The notes beneath the pieces were generated by a model. The model was given only the letters and a program-made list of their open reading frames with translations. It made no database searches and was not told the DNA's origin. From Bacteroidales bacterium (lineage in GTDB: Bacteria; Bacteroidota; Bacteroidia; Bacteroidales; SMBSF77), in contig JAIOTT010000165.1 of the NCBI GenBank assembly GCA_021106655.1, forward strand, positions 1 to 8,513: a DNA stretch of 8,513 nt, given 5' to 3'. Each line of letters starts with the position of its first letter. The first letter of the stretch is position 1. Position numbers and translations under genes: made by a program. Positions 1 to 6,600 of this stretch are shown here, piece by piece.

Positions 1-94
1 AAAAGTATTTAACCGATAAGTATAATGGATTAAAAAAATCATTTGTAATACTTTGATAGTATTCCAGAACTTTGGACAAGTTGTCTGATAAATC

Positions 95-118
95 TGGAAG
101 TAATTCAAAATCTGAATT
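95..118 (+). repeat. Partial copy (right end) of hairpin repeat
   Basis: By hand alignment 22 of 24 bases match 1069-1092, the right end of the full repeat copy downstream of the HEPN gene. It keeps the AATTCA (102-107) / TGAATT (113-118) inverted arms. The left part, with the GGCTAAAGCC and CTCCAACTGAAGTTGGAG hairpins, is not recognisable, so this is a truncated or decayed copy. It marks the left side of the HEPN gene as a repeat boundary. Confidence 0.6.
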
Positions 119-200
119 GCTTATTCAGCTCAGGATAGGGAATATTAAGAAATGTTTAATATATTTGTGACTATGCTTACTTCACCAACAGATTAGTTTT

Positions 201-228
201 TAATAAATTCTTTATAAATAATTTATTA
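201..228. repeat. AT-rich inverted repeat upstream of HEPN gene
   Basis: TAATAAATT (201-209) and AATTTATTA (220-228) form a perfect 9-bp inverted repeat around a 10-nt loop, 62 nt before the HEPN start. It could be an operator, part of a promoter region or a weak hairpin. All arms are A/T only, so chance is a real possibility. Confidence 0.4.
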
Positions 229-289
229 TGATTAAATTAGATCCTAAATCATATAAATAATTCACTTTGAAAATGAAATCATAATCAGG

Positions 290-934
290 GTGTTCAAAGA
301 ATACATTAATCAAGGGATTGCATTAGTTGATAAGAAAGATATAGAGCTTAAGGAAGAACTAGAAAAGATTGATGCAGAGGATACAAGTACTTATGATTTT
401 GAAATCTATTTGAATGAAAAAGGAAGTTATGAAAATCATTATTTAAAACATACTTTTTTAAAGTCTGGATTAATCTATTTATTTTCTCAATTGGAAGCAT
501 CGTTAGATAGCATTTCAAATAGATCAGCCTTCTTATATAAAGTTGACAATAAGGAGGTTTCTAGAATTAAAAACACACAAATAAGAAACCACGATGTATT
601 ATCGAAACTGAAATTTCAAATCAAGTCATTTTCATCATTTGATATTTCAAAGAATAACAACTGGCCAAAGCTTAAGGATTTGCAACAAATAAGAAACTGT
701 GTAGCCCATAGAGACAGTAAAGTTTCATTAGATAATAGCTCCTCAGAAGAAAAGAAACTTGATGATAAACTTCTTGAGATTATAAATAGACATAATGGTC
801 TCACTTATCATGAATTTTCAGATACATTATTAATTGAAAAGGGATTTTTAATTAACTTTTCTGATATTACATATCAGTTTATTGACGAAACTATTAAAAA
901 AATATGGGATTCAAAAAAACATAGAGGATATTGA
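290..934 (+). CDS. HEPN-like protein, putative ribonuclease or toxin
   Basis: The 214-residue protein is mostly charged and helical, with no signal peptide or membrane segment. Residues 135-140 read RNCVAH, which fits the R-x4-6-H motif of HEPN domains with the usual polar residue after the Arg. In that superfamily these residues make a metal-independent RNase site in toxins, defence proteins and RNA-processing enzymes. An acidic residue near position 69 (FSQLEASLD) resembles the conserved Glu of the first HEPN helices. The only possible initiator is GTG at 290: an in-frame stop lies at 254-256 and the protein has no other Met, so a 5' truncation is possible. No MNT nucleotidyltransferase partner is adjacent. 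The last two codons and the stop fall inside a toxin-antitoxin remnant. Base composition is more AT-rich than in the metabolic genes further right. The HEPN assignment rests on the motif; RNase activity is inference. Confidence 0.62.
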   Translation: MFKEYINQGIALVDKKDIELKEELEKIDAEDTSTYDFEIYLNEKGSYENHYLKHTFLKSGLIYLFSQLEASLDSISNRSAFLYKVDNKEVSRIKNTQIRNHDVLSKLKFQIKSFSSFDISKNNNWPKLKDLQQIRNCVAHRDSKVSLDNSSSEEKKLDDKLLEIINRHNGLTYHEFSDTLLIEKGFLINFSDITYQFIDETIKKIWDSKKHRGY

Positions 935-1010
935 AACAGGAAATTTTGTTTCTGAGTCTGATGTAGATTTCCAAATAACTAATAAATTTTCCTTTCTTAA
1001 ATCCCAATGA
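927..1010 (+). pseudogene. Scar of a second toxin-antitoxin module
   Basis: Bases 927-968 match the antitoxin C-terminal coding region at 1333-1374 at 35 of 42 positions. Most differences are at third codon positions, and they translate as DIETGNFVSESDVD against DIEAGSLVSESDVD. Further on in the same frame, 993-1010 reads FLKSQ-stop, matching the toxin C-terminus FLKFQ-stop at 1683-1700. Roughly 300 bp of antitoxin end and toxin body have therefore been deleted between the two pieces. The N-terminal half of the antitoxin is missing too and the HEPN gene lies there instead. The same hairpin repeat follows 8-10 nt after the stop in both the scar and the intact module, so the whole module plus repeat is paralogous. 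It is not expected to make a working protein. Confidence 0.8.
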
Positions 1011-1018
1011 GAAATTAT

Positions 1019-1092
1019 TTGGCTAAAGCCATAGATGTGGGTGTTGCTATTTTTTCTCCAACTGAAGTTGGAGGCAATTCAAAATCTGAATT
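1019..1092 (+). repeat. Hairpin repeat, full copy 1
   Basis: Contains three inverted repeats in a row: GGCT-AA-AGCC (1021-1030), CTCCAACT-GA-AGTTGGAG (1056-1073, perfect 8-bp arms) and AATTCA/TGAATT (1076-1092). It recurs at 1707-1774 and 3412-3472 and in part at 95-118. The arrangement resembles REP/BIME-type dispersed repeats, which in many bacteria are spread by RAYT transposases; that link is inference, as no such gene is in the window. It begins 9 nt after the stop of the toxin remnant and may also serve as a 3' RNA stabiliser or weak terminator. Confidence 0.8.
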
Positions 1093-1144
1093 ACAAATTC
1101 CGCTCGAAAGCTAATGAGATGAACTCTAATCTACAAAAGTTTAC

Positions 1145-1152
1145 TATCTTTA
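1145..1152 (+). promoter_or_regulatory. Candidate -7 box of toxin-antitoxin operon
   Basis: TATCTTTA differs from the Bacteroidota -7 consensus TAnnTTTG only at the last base and lies 12 nt before the first antitoxin ATG, which would give a very short leader. No TTTG -33 box is seen at the usual 19-21 bp spacing, so support is limited. Confidence 0.35.
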
Positions 1153-1164
1153 CATAAAATTTTA

Positions 1165-1401
1165 ATGATGACAACTCTTGAGAAAATTAAACACCGCTTA
1201 ATAGATAGAATTCTTACTACCAGAAATGAAATTTTTTTGGAGGCAATAGAAAAGATTTTTTTATCCACCCAAAAGGATGATACACTTTCCCTTTCTTCAG
1301 AGCAAATAGAAATGCTTATGCTGAGTGAGAAGGATATTGAAGCAGGAAGCCTTGTTTCAGAATCTGATGTTGATAAAATCGACAGTCAATGGCTCGATTA
1401 A
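1165..1401 (+). CDS. Antitoxin of a RelE/ParE-type TA pair
   Basis: This 78-residue acidic protein ends in a stretch (about 51-78, LMLSEKDIEAGSLVSESDVD...) typical of small antitoxins that precede ParE/RelE-like toxins in Bacteroidota: a helical N-terminus and an acidic, probably flexible tail that would wrap the toxin. No ribbon-helix-helix or helix-turn-helix motif is obvious in the N-terminus, so autoregulation by DNA binding cannot be read from the sequence. Two ATGs stand in tandem (1165 and 1168) and either could be the start. The gene overlaps the toxin start by 13 nt, so translation is probably coupled and the two form one operon. A paralogous tail survives at 927-968. The assignment rests on position, size and the characteristic tail more than on a named domain. 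Confidence 0.75.
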   Translation: MMTTLEKIKHRLIDRILTTRNEIFLEAIEKIFLSTQKDDTLSLSSEQIEMLMLSEKDIEAGSLVSESDVDKIDSQWLD

Positions 1402-1700
1402 AAGTTTTTTGGACATCAACTGCTTTAAAACAAAGAAACCATGTTTTCCAATATTGGAATGACAGGAATAAAAGCACAACTTTCTCTAAAAAGCTTAATA
1501 AGAAAATAAAAGAAAGAATTATTCTCCTAAAGTTAAATCCTGAAATCGGAAAAAGAACAGAGTTTGAAAACACCAGAGCCATCTCACTTGGCCATTATAG
1601 TATATTGTACAAAAATATTAGCACTGAAATCATCATTACAGGTTTTTGGGATAATAGACAGGATCCTAAGAAACTTTTAAAATTTCTAAAATTCCAATAA
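1389..1700 (+). CDS. RelE/ParE-family toxin
   Basis: The 103-residue basic protein has the size and pattern of the RelE/ParE toxin fold. Residues 51-54 PEIG follow the helical hairpin, Arg63 and Tyr70/Tyr74 sit in the central strands, and the C-terminus carries WDNRQDP (87-93), a hallmark of the ParE-like branch common in Bacteroidota. RelE members cleave mRNA at the ribosome, whereas ParE members poison DNA gyrase; the sequence alone does not decide which this one does. The ATG at 1389 lies inside the end of the antitoxin gene in another frame, so it is likely translated by coupling and held inactive in complex with the antitoxin. The reading frame is intact with no missing region. A hairpin repeat starts 6-8 nt after the stop. 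Confidence 0.85.
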   Translation: MARLKVFWTSTALKQRNHVFQYWNDRNKSTTFSKKLNKKIKERIILLKLNPEIGKRTEFENTRAISLGHYSILYKNISTEIIITGFWDNRQDPKKLLKFLKFQ

Positions 1701-1706
1701 AAAATC

Positions 1707-1774
1707 TTGGCTAAAGCCATAGATGTGGGTGTTGCTATTTTTTTCTCCAACTGAAGTTGAAGGCAATTCAAAAT
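1707..1774 (+). repeat. Hairpin repeat, full copy 2
   Basis: Nearly identical to copy 1 from TTGGCTAAAGCC (1707-1718) to GGCAATTCAAAAT. It has one extra T in the T-run, and the right arm of the main hairpin reads AGTTGAAG instead of AGTTGGAG (1745-1762), which breaks one base pair. It sits directly after the toxin stop codon, in the same relation that copy 1 has to the decayed toxin end. Confidence 0.8.
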
Positions 1775-1807
1775 TCCATTTAGCATAGGGCATACTTAAA
1801 TTGAGAA

Positions 1808-1902
1808 CTTGTCCAAAGCTTGAATTTTAAAACAAGCTATCAATTTAAAATTTAACTGCCTTCAGGGAATAAACTTATCTACGTTTCGGAACTTTGGACA
1901 AG
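1808..1902. repeat. Inverted pair CTTGTCCAAAG ... CTTTGGACAAG
   Basis: CTTGTCCAAAG (1808-1818) and CTTTGGACAAG (1892-1902) are perfect 11-bp inverted copies bounding 73 bp of non-coding DNA. The right member lies in the 14-bp motif GAACTTTGGACAAG (1889-1902), which occurs identically at 67-80. The roughly 95-bp unit has the form of a small non-autonomous element (MITE-like), but no target-site duplication is evident, so this is only a suggestion. Confidence 0.5.
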
Positions 1903-2032
1903 ATGTAAGATCCGGCTAAAGAATAATAGCTAACAAGGTAACATTCGAACAAAACATTAACTTTCTTCGTATAAATAGCGTTTTTGTGGAGATAATATTT
2001 GAGAAAAATACACTTATTTGGAGATAAATTCA

Positions 2033-2056
2033 TACCTTTACAACACTTTTAAGGAG
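2033..2056 (+). promoter_or_regulatory. Candidate -7 box and strong Shine-Dalgarno for ATPase
   Basis: TACCTTTA (2033-2040) is one base off TAnnTTTG; a TTTG at 2017-2020 is too close (12 bp) for the usual -33 box. AAGGAG (2051-2056) lies 7 nt before the ATG at 2064 and matches the anti-SD sequence well. It fixes that ATG as the start over the out-of-frame ATG at 2060. Such a clear SD is unusual for Bacteroidota and may reflect foreign origin of the gene. Confidence 0.5.
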
Positions 2057-2063
2057 ATAATGT

Positions 2064-3386
2064 ATGAAAAGACTACTATATAATAACTTACTGCAATGGA
2101 AAAATGATCAGGATCGAAAGCCTCTTCTCTTACAGGGAGCTCGTCAGGTTGGGAAAACTTATCTGGTAAATGAGTTCGGAGAAAAAGAATATTCAGATTT
2201 GATATATTTGAATTTTGAACAAAACCCCGGTTTGAAATCAATATTCCAAGGAGAATTGCAACCTGAAAGTGTAATTAATAATATCAGTTTATATCTTGGA
2301 AAAAAAATTACATCAGAAGATACATTACTTTTCTTTGATGAAATACAAGCAGTTGAAGAGGTGCTTACATCATTAAAGTATTTCCATGAACAAACTCCGG
2401 AATATCACATTATTGCTGCCGGATCATTGCTTGGCATAAGTGTTGGTAACCAAAGAAGTTTTCCTGTTGGGAAAGTTAATTTCATGACATTGTATCCTAT
2501 GAGTTTTATAGAATATCTGAATGCATTTGGTGAAGAACTCTTAGTTGAAAAACTAATGAATTTAAAGTTAATTGAACCTTTAATGGAAATAATACATGAC
2601 AAACTTTTGAAGCATTTAAAATTATTTCTTTACTTGGGCGGAATGCCTGAAGTATTACAGAACTTTCTAAATGCCGGGGATATAGCTTCTTCCAGACAGA
2701 TACAAAATGAGATACTGGAAGCTTATCAACGAGATTTTTCAAAGTATACAGATAGTTCACAAGCTATTAAAACGTCTGAACTATGGAACTCAATCCCATA
2801 TCAGCTTGCTAAAGAAAACAAAAAGTTTAAATATAGTGATATTAGGAAGAAAGCACGGGCTTTAACATATGAACTTACTATTGAATGGCTGAAAAAAGCA
2901 GGGTTGATAAATATTGCCTATAATGTAAGTACTCCTAAATTCCCTTTATCCGGATATACTGATCATTCAAAGTTTAAAATTTATTTAATTGATTCGGGCT
3001 TGCTTGGGGCTATGCTAAATATAACTTCAGAGATTATTATAAATCCAACAGAATTATTTTCTGAGTACAATGGTGCCTTTATTGAGAATTATGTGGCCTC
3101 AGAACTGGTATCATCAGGAGTTAGAGATTTATTCTACTGGACTTCCCGAAGTGATGCAGAGGTTGATTTCTTATTACAAAGCCAAAATAGGATATTCCCT
3201 TTAGAGGTGAAGAGTGGAATGAGTTTAAATTTAAAAAGTATCAGGAGTTATGCAGAAAAGTATAAACCTGAATGTATATTACGTGCCTCTCCAAGAAACC
3301 TAATACAAAATGATGATTTCATCAATTTCCCACTCTATTTAACATCAGGATGGAAAAGCATTCTTATATCTCTCGTGAACAAATAA
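2064..3386 (+). CDS. AAA ATPase with C-terminal DUF4143 / nuclease-like domain
   Basis: This 440-residue protein has the full layout of the AAA/DUF4143 family. A Walker A motif GARQVGKT lies at 25-32, a Walker B LLFFDEIQ at 88-95 and a sensor-like HIIAAGSLLG at 115-124. A middle helical region with winged-helix character follows (about 240-290). The C-terminal DUF4143 part carries GAFIENYVASEL (338-349) and a PD-(D/E)xK-like signature, EVDF (366-369) then EVKSG (381-385). The family is widespread, patchily distributed and often found among mobile genes; its cellular role is not established. Length matches full-size members and no key residue is missing. It has its own SD and promoter-like box and stands apart from its neighbours, so it is probably a single-gene transcription unit. 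A hairpin repeat follows 25 nt after the stop. The family call is firm; any defence or nuclease role is inference. Confidence 0.88.
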   Translation: MKRLLYNNLLQWKNDQDRKPLLLQGARQVGKTYLVNEFGEKEYSDLIYLNFEQNPGLKSIFQGELQPESVINNISLYLGKKITSEDTLLFFDEIQAVEEVLTSLKYFHEQTPEYHIIAAGSLLGISVGNQRSFPVGKVNFMTLYPMSFIEYLNAFGEELLVEKLMNLKLIEPLMEIIHDKLLKHLKLFLYLGGMPEVLQNFLNAGDIASSRQIQNEILEAYQRDFSKYTDSSQAIKTSELWNSIPYQLAKENKKFKYSDIRKKARALTYELTIEWLKKAGLINIAYNVSTPKFPLSGYTDHSKFKIYLIDSGLLGAMLNITSEIIINPTELFSEYNGAFIENYVASELVSSGVRDLFYWTSRSDAEVDFLLQSQNRIFPLEVKSGMSLNLKSIRSYAEKYKPECILRASPRNLIQNDDFINFPLYLTSGWKSILISLVNK

Positions 3387-3411
3387 ACTATTTTCTTATA
3401 AATTAAAATTC

Positions 3412-3472
3412 GGCTAAAGCCCTTGCTGGGGGTGTTGCTACTTCACATCCAACTGAAGTTGGAGGCAATTCA
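3412..3472 (+). repeat. Hairpin repeat, diverged copy 3
   Basis: Keeps GGCTAAAGCC (3412-3421), GGTGTTGCTA, the TCCAACT-GA-AGTTGGA hairpin (3448-3463, 7-bp arms) and GGCAATTCA. The segment between the hairpins differs from copies 1 and 2, and the outermost C-G pair of the main stem is lost. It has the same orientation as the other copies and again follows a stop codon closely. Confidence 0.78.
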
Positions 3473-3477
3473 ATAAT

Positions 3478-3527
3478 TTTAGTCACTTTAGTCATTTGTA
3501 ATTCTAGTCACTTGTAATTCCAGGCAC
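3478..3527. repeat. Short-period TAGTCAC / TTGTAATTC repeat
   Basis: Successive 7-9 nt units read TTTAGTCAC, TTTAGTCAT, TTGTAATTC, TAGTCAC, TTGTAATTC and CAGGCAC. Part of it (3485-3504) recurs in inverted orientation at 7055-7074 (18 of 20 bases), on the far side of icmF. No coding role is seen. Confidence 0.65.
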
Positions 3528-3545
3528 CTTTTTTGAAAATTTATG

Positions 3546-3553
3546 TATCTTTG
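3546..3553 (+). promoter_or_regulatory. Candidate -7 box for icmF
   Basis: TATCTTTG is an exact match to the Bacteroidota -7 element TAnnTTTG. A TTTG at 3532-3535 is only 10 bp upstream rather than 19-21, so the -33 box is not convincing. Initiation here would give a leader of roughly 95 nt that contains the heptad repeat at 3566-3600. A second, weaker box TATCTTTA lies at 3628-3635, nearer the start codon. Confidence 0.4.
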
Positions 3554-3565
3554 AACGCGAAATGT

Positions 3566-3600
3566 GAGTTACGGGTTACGAGTTGCGGGTTACGAGTTGC
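3566..3600 (+). repeat. Heptad tandem repeat GRGTTRC x5
   Basis: Five consecutive 7-mers fit GRGTTRC: GAGTTAC, GGGTTAC, GAGTTGC, GGGTTAC, GAGTTGC. The alternation of the second base gives a 14-nt super-period. The tract is more G-rich than its surroundings and lies between the candidate icmF promoter and the start codon. Confidence 0.75.
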
Positions 3601-3654
3601 AGGGAATAACTAATAACAGCTTAGGAATATCTTTATTTAATTTGATGACAATAT

Positions 3655-6600
3655 ATGCAGGTAAAGGAAATTTATAAACCAAAGAATCATTTAAGACTAG
3701 TATCGGCAGCATCACTTTTTGATGGCCATGATGCTGCGATAAATGTTATGCGCCGGATATTACAATCTACCGGTGCTGAAGTTATTCACCTTGGTCATAA
3801 CCGTTCGGTTCAGGAAATTGTGGATTGTGCGATTCAGGAAGATGTTCAGGGGATAGCATTAACCTCCTACCAGGGGGGCCATATAGAGTTTTTTAAGTAT
3901 ATGTATGATCTTTTACAGGAGAATGGCTCCGGACAGATAAAAATATTTGGTGGCGGTGGTGGAGTGATTTTACCTGATGAAATTGAGGAATTGCATAATT
4001 ATGGCATTACCCGTATATATTCACCGGATGACGGCAGGAAAATGGGCTTGCAGGGAATGATAAATGATCTGATGAAGCAAGCAGATTTCCCCATTGGGAA
4101 TACTGTTAGTGTTAATGTAAAGGATATTGAAAACAGAGACTATAAGTCTATTGCCAGACTTATCTCTGCTGCTGAAAATAATTCGGAAATAATTCAGGAT
4201 CTGCTGAAAAAGCTGGAGAAAATTGCAGCATCCAACGGAACACCAATTTTAGGTATTACCGGAACAGGGGGCTCTGGAAAATCTTCTCTTATAGATGAAA
4301 TCACGAGGCGGTTTTTATTTGCTTACCCTGATAAATCAATTGCTATTGTTTCAGTTGATCCTTCGAAACGTAAAACTGGCGGAGCACTTCTTGGTGACAG
4401 AATACGAATGAATTCAATTGATGATCCAAGGGTTTATATGCGATCCCTGGCTACACGTCAATCGAATCTGGCAGTATCAAAATATGTTAAGGATGCATTA
4501 AGCATTGTAAAAGCTGCAAATTTTGATCTTATCATACTTGAAACATCAGGAATAGGACAATCAGATACTGAGATCGTCGATCATAGTGATATTTCTCTCT
4601 ATGTTATGACTCCTGATTTTGGTGCGGCTACTCAGCTTGAAAAAATTGATATGCTTGATTTTGCTGATATTGTTGCTATAAATAAATCAGATAAAAGAGG
4701 TGCTCAGGATGCCATACGTGATGTTAGAAAACAGTATGTTCGAAATCACCTTCTCTGGGAATCCAAAGCGGAAGATCTTCCAATTTTTGGAAGCGTTGCA
4801 TCTCAATATAATGATCCCGGAGTAAATCAATTGTTTGAAAAAATAATTGCAACTCTGAACGAAAAAACAAAAGCCAATTTTTCACCTCCTGATGATAAGC
4901 TTGAAAAAGTACATCAGAAAATACATATAATTCCTCCGCACCGGGTCAGGTACCTGTCAGAGATTGCGGAATCTAACAGGGACTACCGTCAATGGGTAGA
5001 GGATCAATCAGAGATTGCACAAAAATTATTCAGCCTGCGACAAAGTATTGAGACTTTGAGCAAAGACGATCAGTCCGATAAGGAGCTTCTCAATAAGTTA
5101 GAAAATAAGTATAGTGAAATAGAACTGGATCTGGATAGCCGAAATAAAAAAATAATTAAAGGTTGGCAAGATAAGCGTGCAAAATACAAAAATGAGTATT
5201 TTGTGTTTAAGGTAAGAGATAAAGAGCTTAAAATAAAAACACATAAAGAATCCTTATCGCATCTACAGATACCTAAAATTACACTTCCGAATTTTAAAAA
5301 CTGGGGTGAAATACTGAATTGGAGTCTTCTTGAAAATGTTCCGGGTGAATTTCCTTATGCTGCAGGCGTTTTCCCGTTTAAACGTGAGGGTGAAGACCCA
5401 ACCCGTATGTTTGCCGGTGAGGGTGGCCCGGAAAGAACAAACAGAAGGTTTCACTATGTTTCTATGGGAATGCCGGCGAAAAGATTATCTACCGCTTTTG
5501 ATTCGGTAACGCTTTATGGCCAGGATCCGGCAATTCGTCCTGATATTTATGGTAAGATCGGTAACTCAGGTGTTTCTATTTGTTGCCTGGATGATGCAAA
5601 AAAACTATACTCCGGATTTAATCTGGCGGATCCTAAAACTTCTGTTTCCATGACCATTAATGGTCCGGCGCCAATAATGACAGCCTATTTTATGAATACC
5701 GCTATAGATCAACAGTGCGAGATCTATATTAAAAAGAACGGACTTGAAGATGAAGTGACAAAGACAATAGCAAAGATTTATAAAAATGCCGGCACTAAAC
5801 AACCTCAATATCAGGGGGATTTACCTGAAGGTAATGATGGCCTTGGTCTAATGCTTTTAGGTATTACTGGCGACAGGGTGCTTCCAAAGGATGTTTACGA
5901 AAAAATTAAAGCTGAAACAATCTCTGTTGTCAGGGGAACTGTTCAGGCTGATATACTCAAAGAAGATCAGGCTCAAAATACTTGTATCTATTCTACGGAT
6001 TTCTCACTAAAGTTAATGGGTGATATTCAGGAGTATTTTATAAATAACAATGTCCGAAATTTCTATTCAGTTTCAATTTCCGGTTACCATATTGCTGAAG
6101 CTGGTGCAAATCCTATTACGCAATTAGCCTTAACTTTAGCTAATGGATTTACCTATGTTGAATATTATACTTCCCGGGGGATGGATATAGATAAGTTTGC
6201 TCCTAATCTTTCATTTTTCTTTTCTAATGGGCTGGATCCTGAATATTCGGTGATGGGAAGAGTTGGAAGGCTTATCTGGGCAAAAGCAATGAAGTCGAAA
6301 TATAAAGGAAACGCCAGGTCACAGATGTTAAAATATCATATTCAAACATCCGGCCGGTCATTACATGCCCAGGAGATTGATTTTAATGATATTCGTACTA
6401 CTCTACAAGGCTTATATGCAGTTTATGATAACTGTAATTCTCTTCATACTAATGCATATGATGAAGCAATTACAACCCCTACTGAAGAATCTGTCAGAAG
6501 AGCAATAGCAATACAGATGATCATAAATCATGAATTAGGACTGGCTTTTAACCAAAATCCATTACAGGGTTCTTTTATCATAGAGGAGTTGACTGATCTT

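Larger units (their letters stand above)
1..289. other. Gene-free left edge with repeat fragments
   Basis: I see no convincing gene here. One forward frame is open from the window edge to a TGA at 54-56 (17 residues). It could be the tail of an upstream gene, but nothing in it is recognisable. The stretch is very AT-rich and holds a 14-bp motif GAACTTTGGACAAG (67-80) that recurs at 1889-1902, a partial copy of the hairpin repeat at 95-118, and an AT-rich inverted repeat at 201-228. A four-codon frame (ATG at 273, stop at 282-284) ends just before the GTG start of the next gene and is probably meaningless. Confidence 0.5.
1701..2063. other. Repeat-rich intergenic stretch
   Basis: There is no gene in this 363-nt space. 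From left to right it holds hairpin repeat copy 2 (1707-1774), an 11-bp inverted pair CTTGTCCAAAG/CTTTGGACAAG (1808-1902), a short GGCTAAAG fragment (1914-1921) resembling the left edge of the hairpin repeat, an AT-rich part, and then a promoter-like box and a Shine-Dalgarno sequence for the ATPase gene. It reads as accumulated repeat debris plus a short promoter region. Confidence 0.6.

Noticed and set aside
1056..1073. Hairpin repeat as an integron attC site, given the cassette-like layout
   Set aside because: The conserved GTTRRRY / RYYYAAC core boxes are not present in the right arrangement and there is no integrase gene nearby.
1019..1092. Open frame through the hairpin repeat (LAKAIDVGVAIFSPTEVGG...), which could be taken for a small protein
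   Set aside because: Copy 2 has an extra T that breaks the frame, the arms are conserved as inverted repeats rather than as codons, and no start codon or ribosome site fits.
1595..1786. Reverse-strand open frame covering the toxin 3' end and repeat copy 2
   Set aside because: It runs antisense to a well-supported toxin and includes repeat DNA, with no recognisable protein sequence.
3478..3600. Possible CRISPR-like array from the short repeats
   Set aside because: Units are 7-9 nt and directly abutting, with no uniform spacers and no cas gene in the window.
4950..5270. Charged linker between the GTPase and mutase domains of IcmF as a possible insertion
   Set aside because: A linker in this position is normal for IcmF proteins and the total length is typical, so nothing indicates an extra domain.
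5263..5808. Reverse-strand open frames inside icmF
   Set aside because: They lie antisense to strongly conserved mutase-barrel sequence and show no family features.
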